Shown piece after piece: positions 7,776 to 15,941 of a DNA stretch of 64,000 nucleotides. The stretch lies in assembly GCF_002754195.1 (NCBI RefSeq), contig NZ_PEEU01000001.1:1798001-1862000 (forward strand). The letters run 5' to 3'. The notes below the pieces were generated by a model. It saw only the letters and a program-made list of their open reading frames with translations, did no database searches and was not told the origin of the DNA. How positions within the stretch are numbered: the stretch's first letter is position 1; each line of letters starts with the position of its first letter. The position numbers and the translations under genes were made by a program. The stretch comes from Flavobacterium sp. 9. Its GTDB lineage: Bacteria > Bacteroidota > Bacteroidia > Flavobacteriales > Flavobacteriaceae.

Positions 7776-8546
7776 TTATTTAGTATTTAACTTTCTTAAT
7801 TTTATTGCCGTCAAAACTTTCTTAGTGTACAAAGGAAAATCAGCGTTTTGAATCCAGCTGAAATATCCAGGCTCTGTTTCTAATACTTTGTCAACCTTTG
7901 CTCCTTTATGTTTTCCGAAAGTAAAAACTTCTTCATTGTCTGCATCAAAAGCAATCATTCCCGCAAAATCAGCTATTTTTTTACGAGTAGTAAATTCAGA
8001 CAATGATTTCATATCGTTTTCCAAATCCGGATAACGATCTAATTGCGCTTTTAAGATTTCGTAAGTTGCCATTGTATCAGCTTCTGCCGAGTGAGCATTT
8101 TCAAGACTTTTTCCGCAATAAAATTTCAATGCAGCACTTAGTGTACGTTCTTCCATTTTATGAAAAATAGTCTGCACATCTACTGAAACTTTATTTTTCA
8201 TATCAAAATCAACTCCGGCACGAAGCAATTCTTCTGCAAGCAACGGAATATCGAAACGATCTGAATTAAATCCACCTAAATCACTATCCTTAATCATATT
8301 ATGAACTTGTGGCGCTAATTCTGCAAAAGTAGGTTCATTTGCTACTTTTTCATCTGTGATACCATGAACAGCGGTGGTTTGCGGCGGAATTGGAATCGTT
8401 GGATTCACCAACCAGGTTTTACTTTCTTTATTTCCGTTTGGAAAAACTTTGAATATCGAAATTTCTACTATTCGATCTTTACCGATATCAATTCCGGTTG
8501 TTTCAAGATCAAAAAAGCAAATTGGTTTGTTGAGTTTGAGTTCCAT
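7776..8546 (-). CDS. DnaQ-like 3'-5' exonuclease
   Basis: 256 residues of the DEDDh exonuclease superfamily. Exo I is FFDLETTGID (Asp13, Glu15), Exo II is GFNSDRFDIPLL, and Exo III is NAHSAEADTMATYEIL with the His/Asp pair. It resembles the proofreading subunit of DNA polymerase III, but has a C-terminal extension (about 190-256) with FTFGKHKGAKVDKVLETEPGY, a motif found in several flavobacterial exonucleases. A -7 element TACATTTG lies just upstream. Substrate, DNA or RNA, is not determined. Confidence 0.9.
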   Translation of the reverse strand: MELKLNKPICFFDLETTGIDIGKDRIVEISIFKVFPNGNKESKTWLVNPTIPIPPQTTAVHGITDEKVANEPTFAELAPQVHNMIKDSDLGGFNSDRFDIPLLAEELLRAGVDFDMKNKVSVDVQTIFHKMEERTLSAALKFYCGKSLENAHSAEADTMATYEILKAQLDRYPDLENDMKSLSEFTTRKKIADFAGMIAFDADNEEVFTFGKHKGAKVDKVLETEPGYFSWIQNADFPLYTKKVLTAIKLRKLNTK

Positions 8547-8566
8547 TTTTAATTTTTATAAGATTA

Positions 8567-8574
8567 CAAATGTA
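8567..8574 (-). promoter_or_regulatory. Probable exonuclease promoter -7 element
   Basis: TACATTTG on the minus strand, about 20 nt upstream of the exonuclease start; a full match to TAnnTTTG. Confidence 0.5.
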
Positions 8575-8709
8575 ATTTTTAAAGCCGAATTTTCCCTTTT
8601 ATTCTTGATTTTTTTAAACAAAAATGGATTCGATTTCGATATTTTAACTTTTAAAATTACTCTTAAACTGAGCCCGCATTCATTTCTTAACCTTTTCTTA
8701 CAAAACAAA

Positions 8710-8742
8710 AAACCCTGAAAATTATTAAAATTTTCAGGGTTT
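8710..8742 (-). terminator. Terminator of the E2 gene
   Basis: A 14-bp stem AAACCCTGAAAATT / AATTTTCAGGGTTT (8710-8723, 8729-8742) with a 5-nt loop, followed on the minus strand by TTTTGTTTTG. It lies 21 nt after the E2 stop. Confidence 0.88.
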
Positions 8743-8763
8743 GAATTTATTTTTATTCTGATT

Positions 8764-10092
8764 TTAGAAATCTCTGTCTACATCAAAAGCTTCTAAATAT
8801 TCGGCTACACGTTTTACAAAACTTCCACCTAATGCACCATCAACAACTCTATGATCGTAAGAATGCGATAAGAACATTTTTTGACGGATTCCTATAAAAT
8901 CACCTTCCGTAGTTTCGATAACCGCAGGCACTTTACGAATCGCTCCAAGAGCAAGAATTCCAACTTGTGGCTGATTGATAATTGGCGTTCCAAAAACACT
9001 GCCAAAAGTCCCCACATTTGTCACCGTATAAGTTCCGCCTTGTGTATCGTCTGGTTTTAGTTTTCCGGCTTTTGCACGGTTTCCTAAATCATTAACCGCT
9101 TTTGCCATTCCAACAAGGTTTAACTGATCTGCATTTTTAATTACAGGAACAATTAAATTTCCGTTTGGTAAAGCCGCAGCCATTCCTAAATTTATATTTT
9201 TCTTTTTGATGATATAATCTCCATCAACAGAAATATTCATTCCCGGGAAATCTTTTAACGCTTTTGCAACCGCTTCCATCATAATTGGCGTAAAAGTCAA
9301 CTTTTCACCTTCTCTTTTCTCGAAAGCAGTTTTTACTTTTTCTCTCCATTTTACAATATTCGTCACATCAACCTCAATAAATGATTGTACGTGTGCCGAA
9401 GTTTGTACCGAAGCCACCATATATCCAGAAATCAGTTTACGCATTCTGTCCATTTCGATGATTTCGTCACCTCCATTTACAGAAACCGGAACCGCTTGTT
9501 GGCTTTTTTGAACCGGAGCTGCCTGAACTACTGGTTCTGCTGCTTTTGGCGTAGGAACTACAGCTTTTGGAGCTTCTACAACACCCGATTTACGGTTTTC
9601 AACATATTTTAAAATATCTTCTTTTGTTACGCGACCGTCTTTTCCTGAACCAGCAATATTTTCTAATTCAGTAACAGAAACACCTTCTTCCTTTGCAATA
9701 TTTTTTACTAATGGAGAAAAGAATTTATCTGATCCTGAGAAATCTTGCGGAGCAGCGACAGTTTCTTTAGCAACTTCAATTGTTTTTTCAATTTCTGCTG
9801 CTTCAGTTGGAGCAGAAACTTCTTCAGTTACTTTTGCAGTTGGCGCATCACCTTCTGTCTCAATAATTGCAATAGTTTGTCCTACCTGAACTAAATCATC
9901 TTTACCGAATAATTGTTCAACTAAAATTCCCGATACTTCGCTTGGTACTTCACTATCAACCTTATCAGTTGCAATTTCAAGTACAGCTTCATCAGCTTCA
10001 ATTTTGTCTCCAACTTCTTTCAACCAGTTGGTAATGGTTGCTTCAGCGACACTTTCTCCCATTTTAGGAAGCTTTAATTCAAATCTTGCCAT
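8764..10092 (-). CDS. 2-oxoacid dehydrogenase complex E2 (dihydrolipoyl acyltransferase)
   Basis: 442 residues in the standard E2 order: one lipoyl domain (1-76) with the lipoyl lysine in EIATDKVDSEV (Lys44), a Pro/Ala/Glu-rich linker, an E1/E3-binding domain (about 128-165), a second Ala/Pro linker and the CoA-acyltransferase core (about 215-440) with active site DHRVVDG (His414, Asp418). The single lipoyl domain and the MESVAEATI-type start suit a branched-chain or 2-oxoglutarate E2 in Flavobacterium, but E1 and E3 genes are not in the window, so substrate specificity is open. Confidence 0.93.
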   Translation of the reverse strand: MARFELKLPKMGESVAEATITNWLKEVGDKIEADEAVLEIATDKVDSEVPSEVSGILVEQLFGKDDLVQVGQTIAIIETEGDAPTAKVTEEVSAPTEAAEIEKTIEVAKETVAAPQDFSGSDKFFSPLVKNIAKEEGVSVTELENIAGSGKDGRVTKEDILKYVENRKSGVVEAPKAVVPTPKAAEPVVQAAPVQKSQQAVPVSVNGGDEIIEMDRMRKLISGYMVASVQTSAHVQSFIEVDVTNIVKWREKVKTAFEKREGEKLTFTPIMMEAVAKALKDFPGMNISVDGDYIIKKKNINLGMAAALPNGNLIVPVIKNADQLNLVGMAKAVNDLGNRAKAGKLKPDDTQGGTYTVTNVGTFGSVFGTPIINQPQVGILALGAIRKVPAVIETTEGDFIGIRQKMFLSHSYDHRVVDGALGGSFVKRVAEYLEAFDVDRDF

Positions 10093-10129
10093 ATTGTTAA
10101 TCTAAAGGATGATTTTGATTTTGTGATTG

Positions 10130-10137
10130 CGAAATTA
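10130..10137 (-). promoter_or_regulatory. Possible E2 gene promoter -7 element
   Basis: TAATTTCG on the minus strand, 38 nt upstream of the E2 start. It matches the TAnnTTTG pattern with C for the third T. Confidence 0.35.
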
Positions 10138-10176
10138 CTGAATATTTTAAATATAAATTACACTTAATATAATTTT

Positions 10177-11340
10177 TTACTCAATTTTTATAATTTGGCC
10201 TCTGTCATTTCGGGAATTGCTTCCAATAATAAAATTGGTGTTTTTGGGGAAAATCTTAAAAGTAATGTTCTTATCTTTAAGAGTTTCTATCATTTTGATA
10301 CATTTTTTGAATGAAACATAGTGATTATCCAAAATAATCTCTCCTCTTTTACCCTTAAAAAGTAGGCACGAATTTACCATTTTTTCTTTTTTTAAATCCA
10401 AAAAGAACACTTTATTTTTTAAAATAGAAGGTAAATTTTCAGACAAAATTTTATTTGAAGAATAAAAAACGACACTTTCAGGCAAAGGTTTTGGTTTAAC
10501 TTTTCCCTGAAACATTTTTACAAAAGAGAAAAACCAAATACCAATTTGAATAAAAAACTCAAAAAACCACGATTTCTTAAAATGCTTTTGATAAAAGAAA
10601 TTCATCGCTTCCTGAAAACGTTTCATATACTTTTCGTCTTTTACCGTACTTTCTCCTTTATAATGTAAAACTGTAGTTTCATGAAAATAGAAATTCACCT
10701 TTTGTTTTTGTAAAACACGATATGACAAATCAATATCGTCAGCATACATGAAACAATCTTCATCAAAACCTTCTAATTCCAGATATAAATCGCGTTTCAA
10801 AAACATAAAAGCTCCAACTAAAATATCGACTTTTCCGGTTTCATCTTCTCCTAAATGTTGTGCATAATATTGATTGAATAATCTTGTTTTTGGAAAGATT
10901 TTATATAAACCCAAAATCTTTGTAAAAGCAATCCATGGCGTCGGAATTCCGCGTTTGCTTTCTGGTAGAAATTCTCCCGTTCCGTCAATTAATTTACAGC
11001 CTATAATTCCTAAATCTGTTTGCCTTTCGGCGAAAGCCAAAATCCTGACAAACGTATCTTCGGCAACAACTGTATCGGGATTTAGAATGCAAACGTATTT
11101 TCCGCTCGCTTGAGAAACGCCAATATTATTGCCTTTTGGAAAACCAAAATTAGAAGCGTTTTCAATTAATTTTACATTCGGAAATTTATTTTTCATCATC
11201 AAACAACTCTCATCTGACGAATTATTATCAATAACAATAATTTCAGCATCAAGTGTCGAAATCGCTTCCTGAACACTTAAAACACATTGTTCCAAGAAGT
11301 AACGCACATTATAATTAAGAATAATTACCGATAATTGCAT
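10177..11340 (-). CDS. GT2-family glycosyltransferase
   Basis: 387 residues. Residues 1-235 form a GT-A domain with SVIILNYN at the start, the IDNNSSDES and LNPDTV segments (nucleotide-sugar and metal binding) and FDEDCFMYADDIDLSYR near the acceptor site. One hydrophobic segment (about 248-268) follows, then about 110 residues of unknown fold. The domain resembles rhamnosyl- and other sugar transferases of polysaccharide or glycolipid synthesis. Its stop is followed closely by the E2 region; the barrel gene 11371-12552 lies 30 nt upstream, so a two-gene unit is likely. Confidence 0.9.
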   Translation of the reverse strand: MQLSVIILNYNVRYFLEQCVLSVQEAISTLDAEIIVIDNNSSDESCLMMKNKFPNVKLIENASNFGFPKGNNIGVSQASGKYVCILNPDTVVAEDTFVRILAFAERQTDLGIIGCKLIDGTGEFLPESKRGIPTPWIAFTKILGLYKIFPKTRLFNQYYAQHLGEDETGKVDILVGAFMFLKRDLYLELEGFDEDCFMYADDIDLSYRVLQKQKVNFYFHETTVLHYKGESTVKDEKYMKRFQEAMNFFYQKHFKKSWFFEFFIQIGIWFFSFVKMFQGKVKPKPLPESVVFYSSNKILSENLPSILKNKVFFLDLKKEKMVNSCLLFKGKRGEIILDNHYVSFKKCIKMIETLKDKNITFKIFPKNTNFIIGSNSRNDRGQIIKIE

Positions 11341-11370
11341 GAAAAATATAGGAATTGATTTTTTCGAAAG

Positions 11371-12552
11371 TTAGAAATTTTCGGCTAAACCCAATCGCAA
11401 TGACCAATCGTTTTTACTAACTCCAAAATCGAGCACCAAATTACTATTGTTTTGCTTGTTCCATTTAATACGTAAACCGGCTCCAGCTGCAGGATTCCAT
11501 TTTTTAAAATCGTACGTATCCAACTTTGAAACTGAGGAAATATTAGTAAAAAATACTGCGCCCCAAAATCCGTTTTTAGAAATATCTGTTCGATATTCTG
11601 TTTCAAAATACATCAATGCATTGCTTCGGAATCTATTTCTGGTAAAACCGCGACCTGTTTTTCCATCGCGATCCCAACCAATACTTGGCAAATCGAGATA
11701 ATGAGGTTTTCCGCCAAAAGTTGACCAATAAAAAGCCCGATAAGCCAAAACTCTGTGTTTGTATTTGCTAAATGAATGATATTTTCGGGCATCAAAATAA
11801 ATAGAATTCCATTTTTTTCCGTCGACTCCGGTTGTGTTTATTCTATAATCGGCTTCTATATAGATTCCCTGTTCCGGATTTACGTTGTTTTTTCGAGAAT
11901 CATAAAGTCCCTGAACAGCGATTCCAAAAGAATTTTCATCTGAGTAATCTCCGTTCATATATTTATAGTAATCGGTTTCATCATCGATATAAGATTCTTC
12001 AGAAATATTTTGGTAATTATCCAACAACAATCCTAATCCCATTCTGAAATTACCAATTATTTTTCGGGTTGCAAACTGATAAAAACGCCATTGCTGATAA
12101 TCTAATGTTGACATTTTTTTATCTGTATTATGTCCGCCTAAACCATAAGTATCCTGAGGATAAATCATATATCTGTAATCACCAATAAAATTCCATTTAT
12201 CATCTCTCGTATAAATATAGGATTGAATGGGAAAAACGTATTGCTTGGTAAAACTGAAATAAGGCGAAAAAGAAACCTGAGACATTTTGGTCGTATTACT
12301 ATCGCCAAGATAAAATGTGGTTAAAAAAGAAACGACCAATCCCGCATTTTTATTTGCATCTATAGGAACGGGAAGCAAAGAAAAAGCTACCTTTTTGTCT
12401 GAATTTACTCTTACGGAATCATTTTTATGGAATAGTTTATACAAAACATCTAAAATATCTTTTTTACTACTCGAAATTGTATCATTCTGTGAATAACAAA
12501 ATGACGCAAGAAAAAGGAAAAATAAAATAATTAGCGATTTTATACTTTTCAT
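11371..12552 (-). CDS. BamA/TamA-like outer-membrane beta-barrel
   Basis: 393 residues with a cleavable signal peptide (ends near CYSQ, residue 22). No POTRA repeats are seen; the protein is mostly a C-terminal Omp85-type barrel, with TGRGFTRNRFRSNALMYFE, DSRKNNVNPEQGIYIEADYR and a final aromatic residue (AENF). These features match the 'BamA/TamA family' surface-antigen proteins common in Bacteroidota. It may work in outer-membrane assembly or as a porin-like protein; the substrate is unknown. Confidence 0.8.
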   Translation of the reverse strand: MKSIKSLIILFFLFLASFCYSQNDTISSSKKDILDVLYKLFHKNDSVRVNSDKKVAFSLLPVPIDANKNAGLVVSFLTTFYLGDSNTTKMSQVSFSPYFSFTKQYVFPIQSYIYTRDDKWNFIGDYRYMIYPQDTYGLGGHNTDKKMSTLDYQQWRFYQFATRKIIGNFRMGLGLLLDNYQNISEESYIDDETDYYKYMNGDYSDENSFGIAVQGLYDSRKNNVNPEQGIYIEADYRINTTGVDGKKWNSIYFDARKYHSFSKYKHRVLAYRAFYWSTFGGKPHYLDLPSIGWDRDGKTGRGFTRNRFRSNALMYFETEYRTDISKNGFWGAVFFTNISSVSKLDTYDFKKWNPAAGAGLRIKWNKQNNSNLVLDFGVSKNDWSLRLGLAENF

Positions 12553-12663
12553 TTCGTAAGATTTTCAGAAACAACTTCTTACAAATTTAAAATTTAATTT
12601 AAAACAGCCGTCTATTTTAAAAAGAATAAAAAAAGAAAAACTAAAACGAATCGTAAAAAACTA

Positions 12664-12671
12664 TATTTTTG
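12664..12671 (+). promoter_or_regulatory. Probable promoter -7 element for the 12.7-kb pair
   Basis: TATTTTTG matches TAnnTTTG and lies 23 nt before the start at 12695. No clear -33 TTG. Confidence 0.45.
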
Positions 12672-12694
12672 ATTTTGAACAAAAATAGTTTTCC

Positions 12695-13288
12695 ATGAAA
12701 AACAGAATTCTGATTCTAATTGATTCATTTCTTTTGCTATTGACACTCTTTTTTACATCAGGTTTTGGATTTATTCAACATGATTTAGATTCAGACCGAA
12801 ATCTTGTAAAATCTTCTACTTGGTATATTGCCGGTCCAGCCAAAGAAAATCAGGAAACTATAAATGCAATTCGGGAAAAAGAAGAAATTATCAGAGTAAC
12901 GGCAAAAGACAATCCTGTTGGAGAAATAGAATTAAATGTCATGATTATGGCGTCAGATTCAAATGATGGTATTCCAACAAACTTATCTAATGAATCGAAA
13001 TTCGTCACTATAACTTATAGATCTTCACATCTTATAAAATTACAAGCCAGAGAAGGAAATCCAGAAGGAACTGGTTGCGTTCATGGCGGTTCACATCCAA
13101 GAGTTGATATTCCGGCTTCTCCAAAAAAATTCAAAACGATTAAAATTCCGTGGTCAAATTTCAAACAAGATGGTTTACCAAACGGGAAACTTTTAAATAT
13201 TCATAACCTTTGTAAATTCAATTTTGTGAATTACAATCCGGTTTCGGGAGCATTTTTAGAAATAAAATCAGTTATAGTCCAAATTTAA
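12695..13288 (+). CDS. Secreted or membrane-anchored protein with a probable jelly-roll, CBM-like domain
   Basis: 197 residues with an N-terminal hydrophobic segment (about 5-26) that acts as signal or anchor. The rest reads as a beta-sandwich: ATYRSSHLIKLQ-type strands, a GTGCVHGGSHPR loop and a final IPWSNFKQDGLPN ... SGAFLEIKSVIVQI segment like CIA30/CBM11 carbohydrate-binding folds. I do not recognise the family. It is 4 nt upstream of the next secreted gene, so the two are a unit and may act on the same substrate. Confidence 0.65.
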   Translation: MKNRILILIDSFLLLLTLFFTSGFGFIQHDLDSDRNLVKSSTWYIAGPAKENQETINAIREKEEIIRVTAKDNPVGEIELNVMIMASDSNDGIPTNLSNESKFVTITYRSSHLIKLQAREGNPEGTGCVHGGSHPRVDIPASPKKFKTIKIPWSNFKQDGLPNGKLLNIHNLCKFNFVNYNPVSGAFLEIKSVIVQI

Positions 13289-13292
13289 AAAC

Positions 13293-13694
13293 ATGAAAAC
13301 AAGACTTTTATTTATCCTTTTCGTTGCTGTATTATTTTCAAATTTTGGCTATAGCCAAAAAAAATCTGCTGTTTCAAAAATCGACATTAATGGTGTTTGG
13401 GAAGATATAAATCCCGGCGTTCAAAATGCAGTTGCCATTATATCGGAACAAAACGGAAAAATTATTTTCTCGCATTATCTGGAATGGAAAGGACAGAAAT
13501 TCGTAGAAAGCGGTGTAGGAAAACGAATAGGAAACACCATTGGCTATACTGTAGATGTAACTTTACCTATTAAGGGATGGGCAACCGCAGGAACGCATAC
13601 TTTAAAATTATCTGAAGATGGAAATACGCTGGAAGGAACTTTTGTCGACAATAAAAAACGAACTGGACCAATTGCGTTTAAACGTGTAAGGTGA
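13293..13694 (+). CDS. Small secreted protein of unknown function
   Basis: 133 residues with a signal peptide ending near GYSQ (residue 21). The mature part has short beta strands (INGVWEDINP, KIIFSHYLEWKGQKF, HTLKLSEDGNTLEGTFVDN) that look lipocalin-like or like a small beta-barrel. No catalytic residues are evident. It begins 4 nt after the CBM-like gene, and a long palindrome follows its stop. Confidence 0.65.
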   Translation: MKTRLLFILFVAVLFSNFGYSQKKSAVSKIDINGVWEDINPGVQNAVAIISEQNGKIIFSHYLEWKGQKFVESGVGKRIGNTIGYTVDVTLPIKGWATAGTHTLKLSEDGNTLEGTFVDNKKRTGPIAFKRVR

Positions 13695-13736
13695 GAATTT
13701 GTTTCAGGTTTCAGGTTTCAAGTTGAAATGAGACTA

Positions 13737-13861
13737 TTTAACCGCAAAGCTCGCAAAAGTTTTTTCTTTTAGATCACGTTTAGCAAACGCAAAGTTCGCA
13801 AAGCTTTGTCTTGATAAGCTTTGCGAACTTTGCGTAAATCTTTGTGAACTTTGCGGTTAAA
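13737..13861. repeat. GCAAAG palindromic repeat
   Basis: Core arms of 20 nt are perfectly complementary (13787-13806 and 13816-13835) with a 9-nt loop. Outer arms TTTAACCGCAAAG (13737-13749) and CTTTGCGGTTAAA (13849-13861) pair as well. It stands between convergent genes and ends 7 nt before the acyltransferase stop. Confidence 0.85.
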
Positions 13862-13867
13862 CAATCC

Positions 13868-15058
13868 CTACAAGTGCAACTGAATTTTATATTTGTTGCA
13901 TAATTTCATTACAAACAACATTATTGTTGAGAAAACTAATGACCAAATAATTCCAGGAACTCCTACACGGAAATAATCCGGAATAATATGAATATTAAAA
14001 GCTATACAGAAATAATAAATTACGCCCGGCAAAATATAAATCAACAAAGGATTTGCTGCTGCCGGCATGAAGAAATTACTCCATTTTGTTTGTTTTTTAA
14101 TTTCCATTAACCAATAAAGAAAATAGAATAATACGGTACAAATTGTAGCCGAAAACATGGTCCACGATGGTGTTCCTTTTATTTTTGAAATTCCAAAGTA
14201 AGGTCTTAATAAATATCCTGTTACAAAAAACAAAACTGCAAAACCTATTACTGCCCAATTGATTTTGGGAGCTATTCTTCGATCAAAGAATAAAAGCGAA
14301 ATCACAACTCCGGCGGTTACTAATGAAGCATGTGTTAAATGTCCGGCGATGAAACTTAACCAGTATGTTTGCTGTATTACAGATCCTTCTGTCAAATTAA
14401 CCGAATTGGCGATTACACAAACTACCAAAAAAGCAATCATGGCCCATAATCTTCCTGAAACTAGCCAATAATAGATTACTGTAATTAAATACGCCCAACC
14501 TATTAATCCCAGAATTCCCCACCATTTTGGTGTCATTCCAATTTCGCCAGTATCCTGAACGTATAAAAAATATAGCGCTACCAAAACAAGCATTCCACCA
14601 TATTGAAACGTACTTTTTAACCAAACCGGAAAATCTTTTGCATATTTATTCCAAATGGGAATCGGCATGAAATAAGCCAAAAGTCCCCAAAATGCAGGCG
14701 CAATAATCATTTTTGTTGCGTCATAACCGTATTCCGCGTTAACCATGAAAACACCAATAATAATTAAAGCCAAAGCTCTTTTTAAGGTATGCGCCCAAAT
14801 CGTTTTAACACTGTCTCCTTTTAATAATCGGGCATTGAAAGCAAACGGAATCGACATTCCAACAATAAATAAAAAGGCTGGAAAAACCACATCAACAAAA
14901 GTCATTGCATCTGCGTCTGCAGGCATATGTTTCATCCATTGCGGCACTTCTGTAATGCTCGCGAGCTCATTTACAAAAATCATTATAAAAATGGTAATTC
15001 CGCGTAAAGCATCTATCGAAATAATCCTTTGATTGTATAAATTCTCTTTAATTTTCAT
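13868..15058 (-). CDS. DUF5009/acyltransferase membrane protein (heparan-alpha-glucosaminide N-acetyltransferase-like)
   Basis: 396 residues and about ten membrane spans. The N-terminus RIISIDALRGITIFIMIFVNEL is the hallmark of this family, followed by MPADADAMTFVDVVFPAFLFIVGMSIPFA. Family members move acetyl groups from cytoplasmic acetyl-CoA across the membrane to amino sugars. The sugar acceptor here is unknown; wall or envelope glycan is likely. A promoter with both Bacteroidota elements fits at 15083-15112. The fragment at the left edge of the window looks related. Confidence 0.85.
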   Translation of the reverse strand: MKIKENLYNQRIISIDALRGITIFIMIFVNELASITEVPQWMKHMPADADAMTFVDVVFPAFLFIVGMSIPFAFNARLLKGDSVKTIWAHTLKRALALIIIGVFMVNAEYGYDATKMIIAPAFWGLLAYFMPIPIWNKYAKDFPVWLKSTFQYGGMLVLVALYFLYVQDTGEIGMTPKWWGILGLIGWAYLITVIYYWLVSGRLWAMIAFLVVCVIANSVNLTEGSVIQQTYWLSFIAGHLTHASLVTAGVVISLLFFDRRIAPKINWAVIGFAVLFFVTGYLLRPYFGISKIKGTPSWTMFSATICTVLFYFLYWLMEIKKQTKWSNFFMPAAANPLLIYILPGVIYYFCIAFNIHIIPDYFRVGVPGIIWSLVFSTIMLFVMKLCNKYKIQLHL

Positions 15059-15082
15059 AAAATTTCAGCGTATTGATAACAA

Positions 15083-15112
15083 CAAATATAAACTAATGGA
15101 TGAAATGTCAAA
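15083..15112 (-). promoter_or_regulatory. Promoter of the acyltransferase gene
   Basis: On the minus strand TTTG (15112-15109), an 18-nt spacer and TATATTTG (15090-15083), the full TTTG/TAnnTTTG pair, 24 nt upstream of the start. Confidence 0.65.
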
Positions 15113-15194
15113 TTAGGTTTCTGTAACAAATTCTCGATAAATCGTTTTAAATAAATCCTCTAATCAATTTCATTAAAAAATCCTTTCATTTTTT

Positions 15195-15202
15195 TACTTT
15201 TG
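15195..15202 (+). promoter_or_regulatory. -7-like element only 4 nt before the phosphatase start
   Basis: TACTTTTG ends at 15202 and the ATG is at 15207. If used, transcription would start at or next to the start codon. No good -33 element at the usual distance. Confidence 0.35.
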
Positions 15203-15206
15203 CGCC

Positions 15207-15941
15207 ATGTTATCATTATTCAAACCCAAACTACACTTAAAAGACCTTATTCCCGAAGGTTTTGTTGATATTCATTCCCATTTATTGCCTGGTATTGACG
15301 ATGGTGCAAAAAATAGTACTGAAAGTATTAAACTTATAAAAGCTTTTCAAGAGATGGGCTTTTCTCAATTTACTACTACTCCGCATATTAGCCATATTTG
15401 GAAAAATTCACAAAAGACGATTTTAGATAATTATAAAGAAACAATTGTTTTAGCAAAAGAAAACAAACTTCAAATTCCTTTTGAAACCGCAGCCGAATAT
15501 TTAATGGATGATTGGTTTGAAAGTCATTTTCACTCCGAAAAACTTCTTACGCTAAAAGACAATTATGTATTGGTAGAAATGTCATATCTAAATGCTCCTA
15601 TCCGATTGTATAAAATATTATTTGATTTGCAGGTTGCAGGTTACATTCCGGTTTTGGCACATCCGGAACGCTATACTTTCTATCATAAAAATCTTGATGA
15701 ATACGAAAAACTAAAAAAAGCAGGTTGTCTTTTTCAGTTGAATTTATTGTCGACTGTTGGTTATTATGGAAGTGAAATATCCAAAATTGCCGACGAACTT
15801 CTTAAAAAGGGAATGTATGATTTTGCAGGAACTGATGTTCATCATATGAGACATATCAACTCTTTTGGTAACAGAATTAAAGTAAAAAGTATTTCTAATC
15901 TAAAAGAAGTAATTAATAACAATCAGTTTTTTAAATCTTAA
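15207..15941 (+). CDS. CpsB/CapC-type tyrosine-protein phosphatase (PHP fold)
   Basis: 244 residues of the PHP metallophosphatase family. The metal motif FVDIHSHLLPGIDDG (His23, His25, Asp31) is at the start, TTPHISH follows, and VLAHPERY and GTDVHH come late in the protein. CpsB/YwqE-type enzymes dephosphorylate Wzc-like capsule tyrosine kinases and so adjust polysaccharide export. No kinase is in the window, but the next gene, which is convergent, is a priming glycosyltransferase of the same pathway. The two stops are directly adjacent (15941/15942). Confidence 0.9.
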   Translation: MLSLFKPKLHLKDLIPEGFVDIHSHLLPGIDDGAKNSTESIKLIKAFQEMGFSQFTTTPHISHIWKNSQKTILDNYKETIVLAKENKLQIPFETAAEYLMDDWFESHFHSEKLLTLKDNYVLVEMSYLNAPIRLYKILFDLQVAGYIPVLAHPERYTFYHKNLDEYEKLKKAGCLFQLNLLSTVGYYGSEISKIADELLKKGMYDFAGTDVHHMRHINSFGNRIKVKSISNLKEVINNNQFFKS

